In this document: piece after piece, positions 63,599-64,000 of the stretch
Layout: every line of letters starts with the position of its first letter
How positions within the stretch are numbered: the first letter of the stretch is position 1
Assembly (NCBI RefSeq): GCF_004122035.1
Contig: NZ_SAXA01000015.1
Coordinates: forward strand, 25,824-89,823
Source of the DNA: Ancylomarina salipaludis
Lineage (GTDB): Bacteria > Bacteroidota > Bacteroidia > Bacteroidales > Marinifilaceae
Reading direction: 5' to 3'
DNA length: 64,000 nt
Position numbers and translations under genes: made by a program
The notes under the pieces: model-generated
Database searches by the model: none
Told to the model about the DNA's origin: nothing
Seen by the model: only the letters and a program-made list of their open reading frames with translations

Positions 63599-63915
63599 TC
63601 TGTTAAAACAAACCACATCGCCTTCTCCTTTCCCTCAACAAGGTCAGGAACCAGAAGGAGAAATAATATAAGTAATGAAATAGCAATGGGACAGAGTTGC
63701 TACATTAATGATGAGATTGCCACGAGCTCGTGCCTCGCTCTCGCAAAGACAGCCCCTATTTGTCATTACGAAGGAGCCCAAGCGAGTGAAGTAATCTCAT
63801 AATAGTAGAACAAAGGTAGAGTTGCTACATCAACAACTCACCCAGTTTATTGCTCCGTTGCACCCGGGAGGTGTTTGTAATACCCTGAAATAGCTTGACA
63901 CAAAAAGTCAAGGTA
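63599..63915. other. non-coding stretch with dispersed repeats
   Basis: About 315 bases between the pentapeptide-like gene and the gene entering at the right edge. It holds TTCTCCTT/AAGGAGAA as a long-loop inverted repeat (about 63622-63662) and the repeat pair listed separately. Confidence 0.5.
63710..63800. repeat. inverted pair of dispersed intergenic repeats
   Basis: The minus-strand copy (63710-63751; reads GTCTTTGCGAGAGCGAGG... GTGGCAATCTCAT) and the plus-strand copy (63762-63800; GTCATTACGAAGGAGCCC... GAAGTAATCTCAT) face away from each other. Both fit the intergenic GTCATTGCGA...CAATCTC family; the plus copy shares its ends with the element at 60583. Confidence 0.65.
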
Positions 63916-64000
63916 ATGGAAAAAAGAAAAGAAGGGATGCTCACCAACGAAATGAGTGGATTTAAACGTGAAAGTATAAATTACAATAACTATGAAATAA
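63916..64000 (+). CDS. start of a gene cut by the window edge
   Basis: ATG at 63916, preceded by AAGG, opens 28 codons (MEKRKEGMLTNEMSGFKRES...) that run off the end of the window without a stop. It is too short to identify. An internal ATG at 63937 is also possible. Confidence 0.35.
   Translation, partial: MEKRKEGMLTNEMSGFKRESINYNNYEI

Overview
The window is AT-rich bacterial chromosome from a member of the Bacteroidota, most plausibly a marine or sediment Marinilabiliales-type facultative anaerobe (the order is inference). The phylum assignment rests on several things: promoters of the TAnnTTTG class in front of many genes, a FecI/FecR/STN-TonB receptor/DUF4249 unit, an RNase H1 with a viroplasmin domain, an FtsX-type permease typical of the phylum, a BlaI/M56 pair whose peptidase carries SusC-plug-like repeats, and weak Shine-Dalgarno sites. 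No tRNA, rRNA or CRISPR array was found.

Layout. 0-2.5 kb: an accessory edge with the tail of a gene cut by the window, an HNH nuclease that overlaps it (Septu PtuB-like), RNase H1 and a small XRE regulator. 3-7.5 kb: hemL-hemD (tetrapyrrole synthesis) and a long RelA/SpoT homologue whose hydrolase site is degenerate. 7.6-14.8 kb: a leftward heavy-metal RND efflux operon (outer-membrane channel, CusA/CzcA-type pump, adaptor) followed upstream by two histidine-rich small proteins. 15-26 kb: a small membrane protein, a REP-associated transposase with its palindromes, an FtsX-like permease, a class-I glutamine amidotransferase, an unrecognised 498-residue protein, a possible small RNA, and a beta-propeller sensor kinase. 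26-31.4 kb: a formate/acyl-phosphate fermentation block (pflB, pflA, focA, ptb-like). 31.4-39 kb: housekeeping genes (tpx, clpC, gyrA) and a TPR protein. 39-45 kb: an ECF sigma/anti-sigma/TonB receptor unit. 45-50 kb: a BlaI-M56 operon behind a promoter with three perfect operators, then an ArsC-like protein, a Tat-type metallophosphoesterase and a small exported protein. 50-56.5 kb: dus, a radical SAM protein, a nickel superoxide dismutase, a YCII lipoprotein, thiD under a TPP riboswitch, an ACT-like protein and a TPR protein. 56.7-60.5 kb: cobalamin nucleotide-loop genes cobC, cobS and two tandem cobT paralogues. 60.6-64 kb: a nine-copy ~107-bp structured tandem repeat, a membrane-anchored pentapeptide-like protein, dispersed repeats and the start of another gene.

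How the parts work together. Pyruvate formate-lyase, its activase and the formate channel form a pathway for anaerobic pyruvate cleavage and formate export. Tpx, ClpC and an exported NiSOD suggest oxidative-stress tolerance. The four cob genes convert cobinamide-GDP to cobalamin. The metal pump and its His-rich partners probably export copper, silver or divalent metal.

Most interesting signals: the nine-copy array whose unit holds two conserved hairpins; an NiSOD whose nickel-binding N-terminus would be exposed directly by signal peptidase; the triple BlaI operator embedded in a consensus promoter next to an M56 protein ending in two plug-like repeats; the tandem cobT genes; a RAYT gene carrying its own 20-bp palindrome in frame; and the Septu-like edge.
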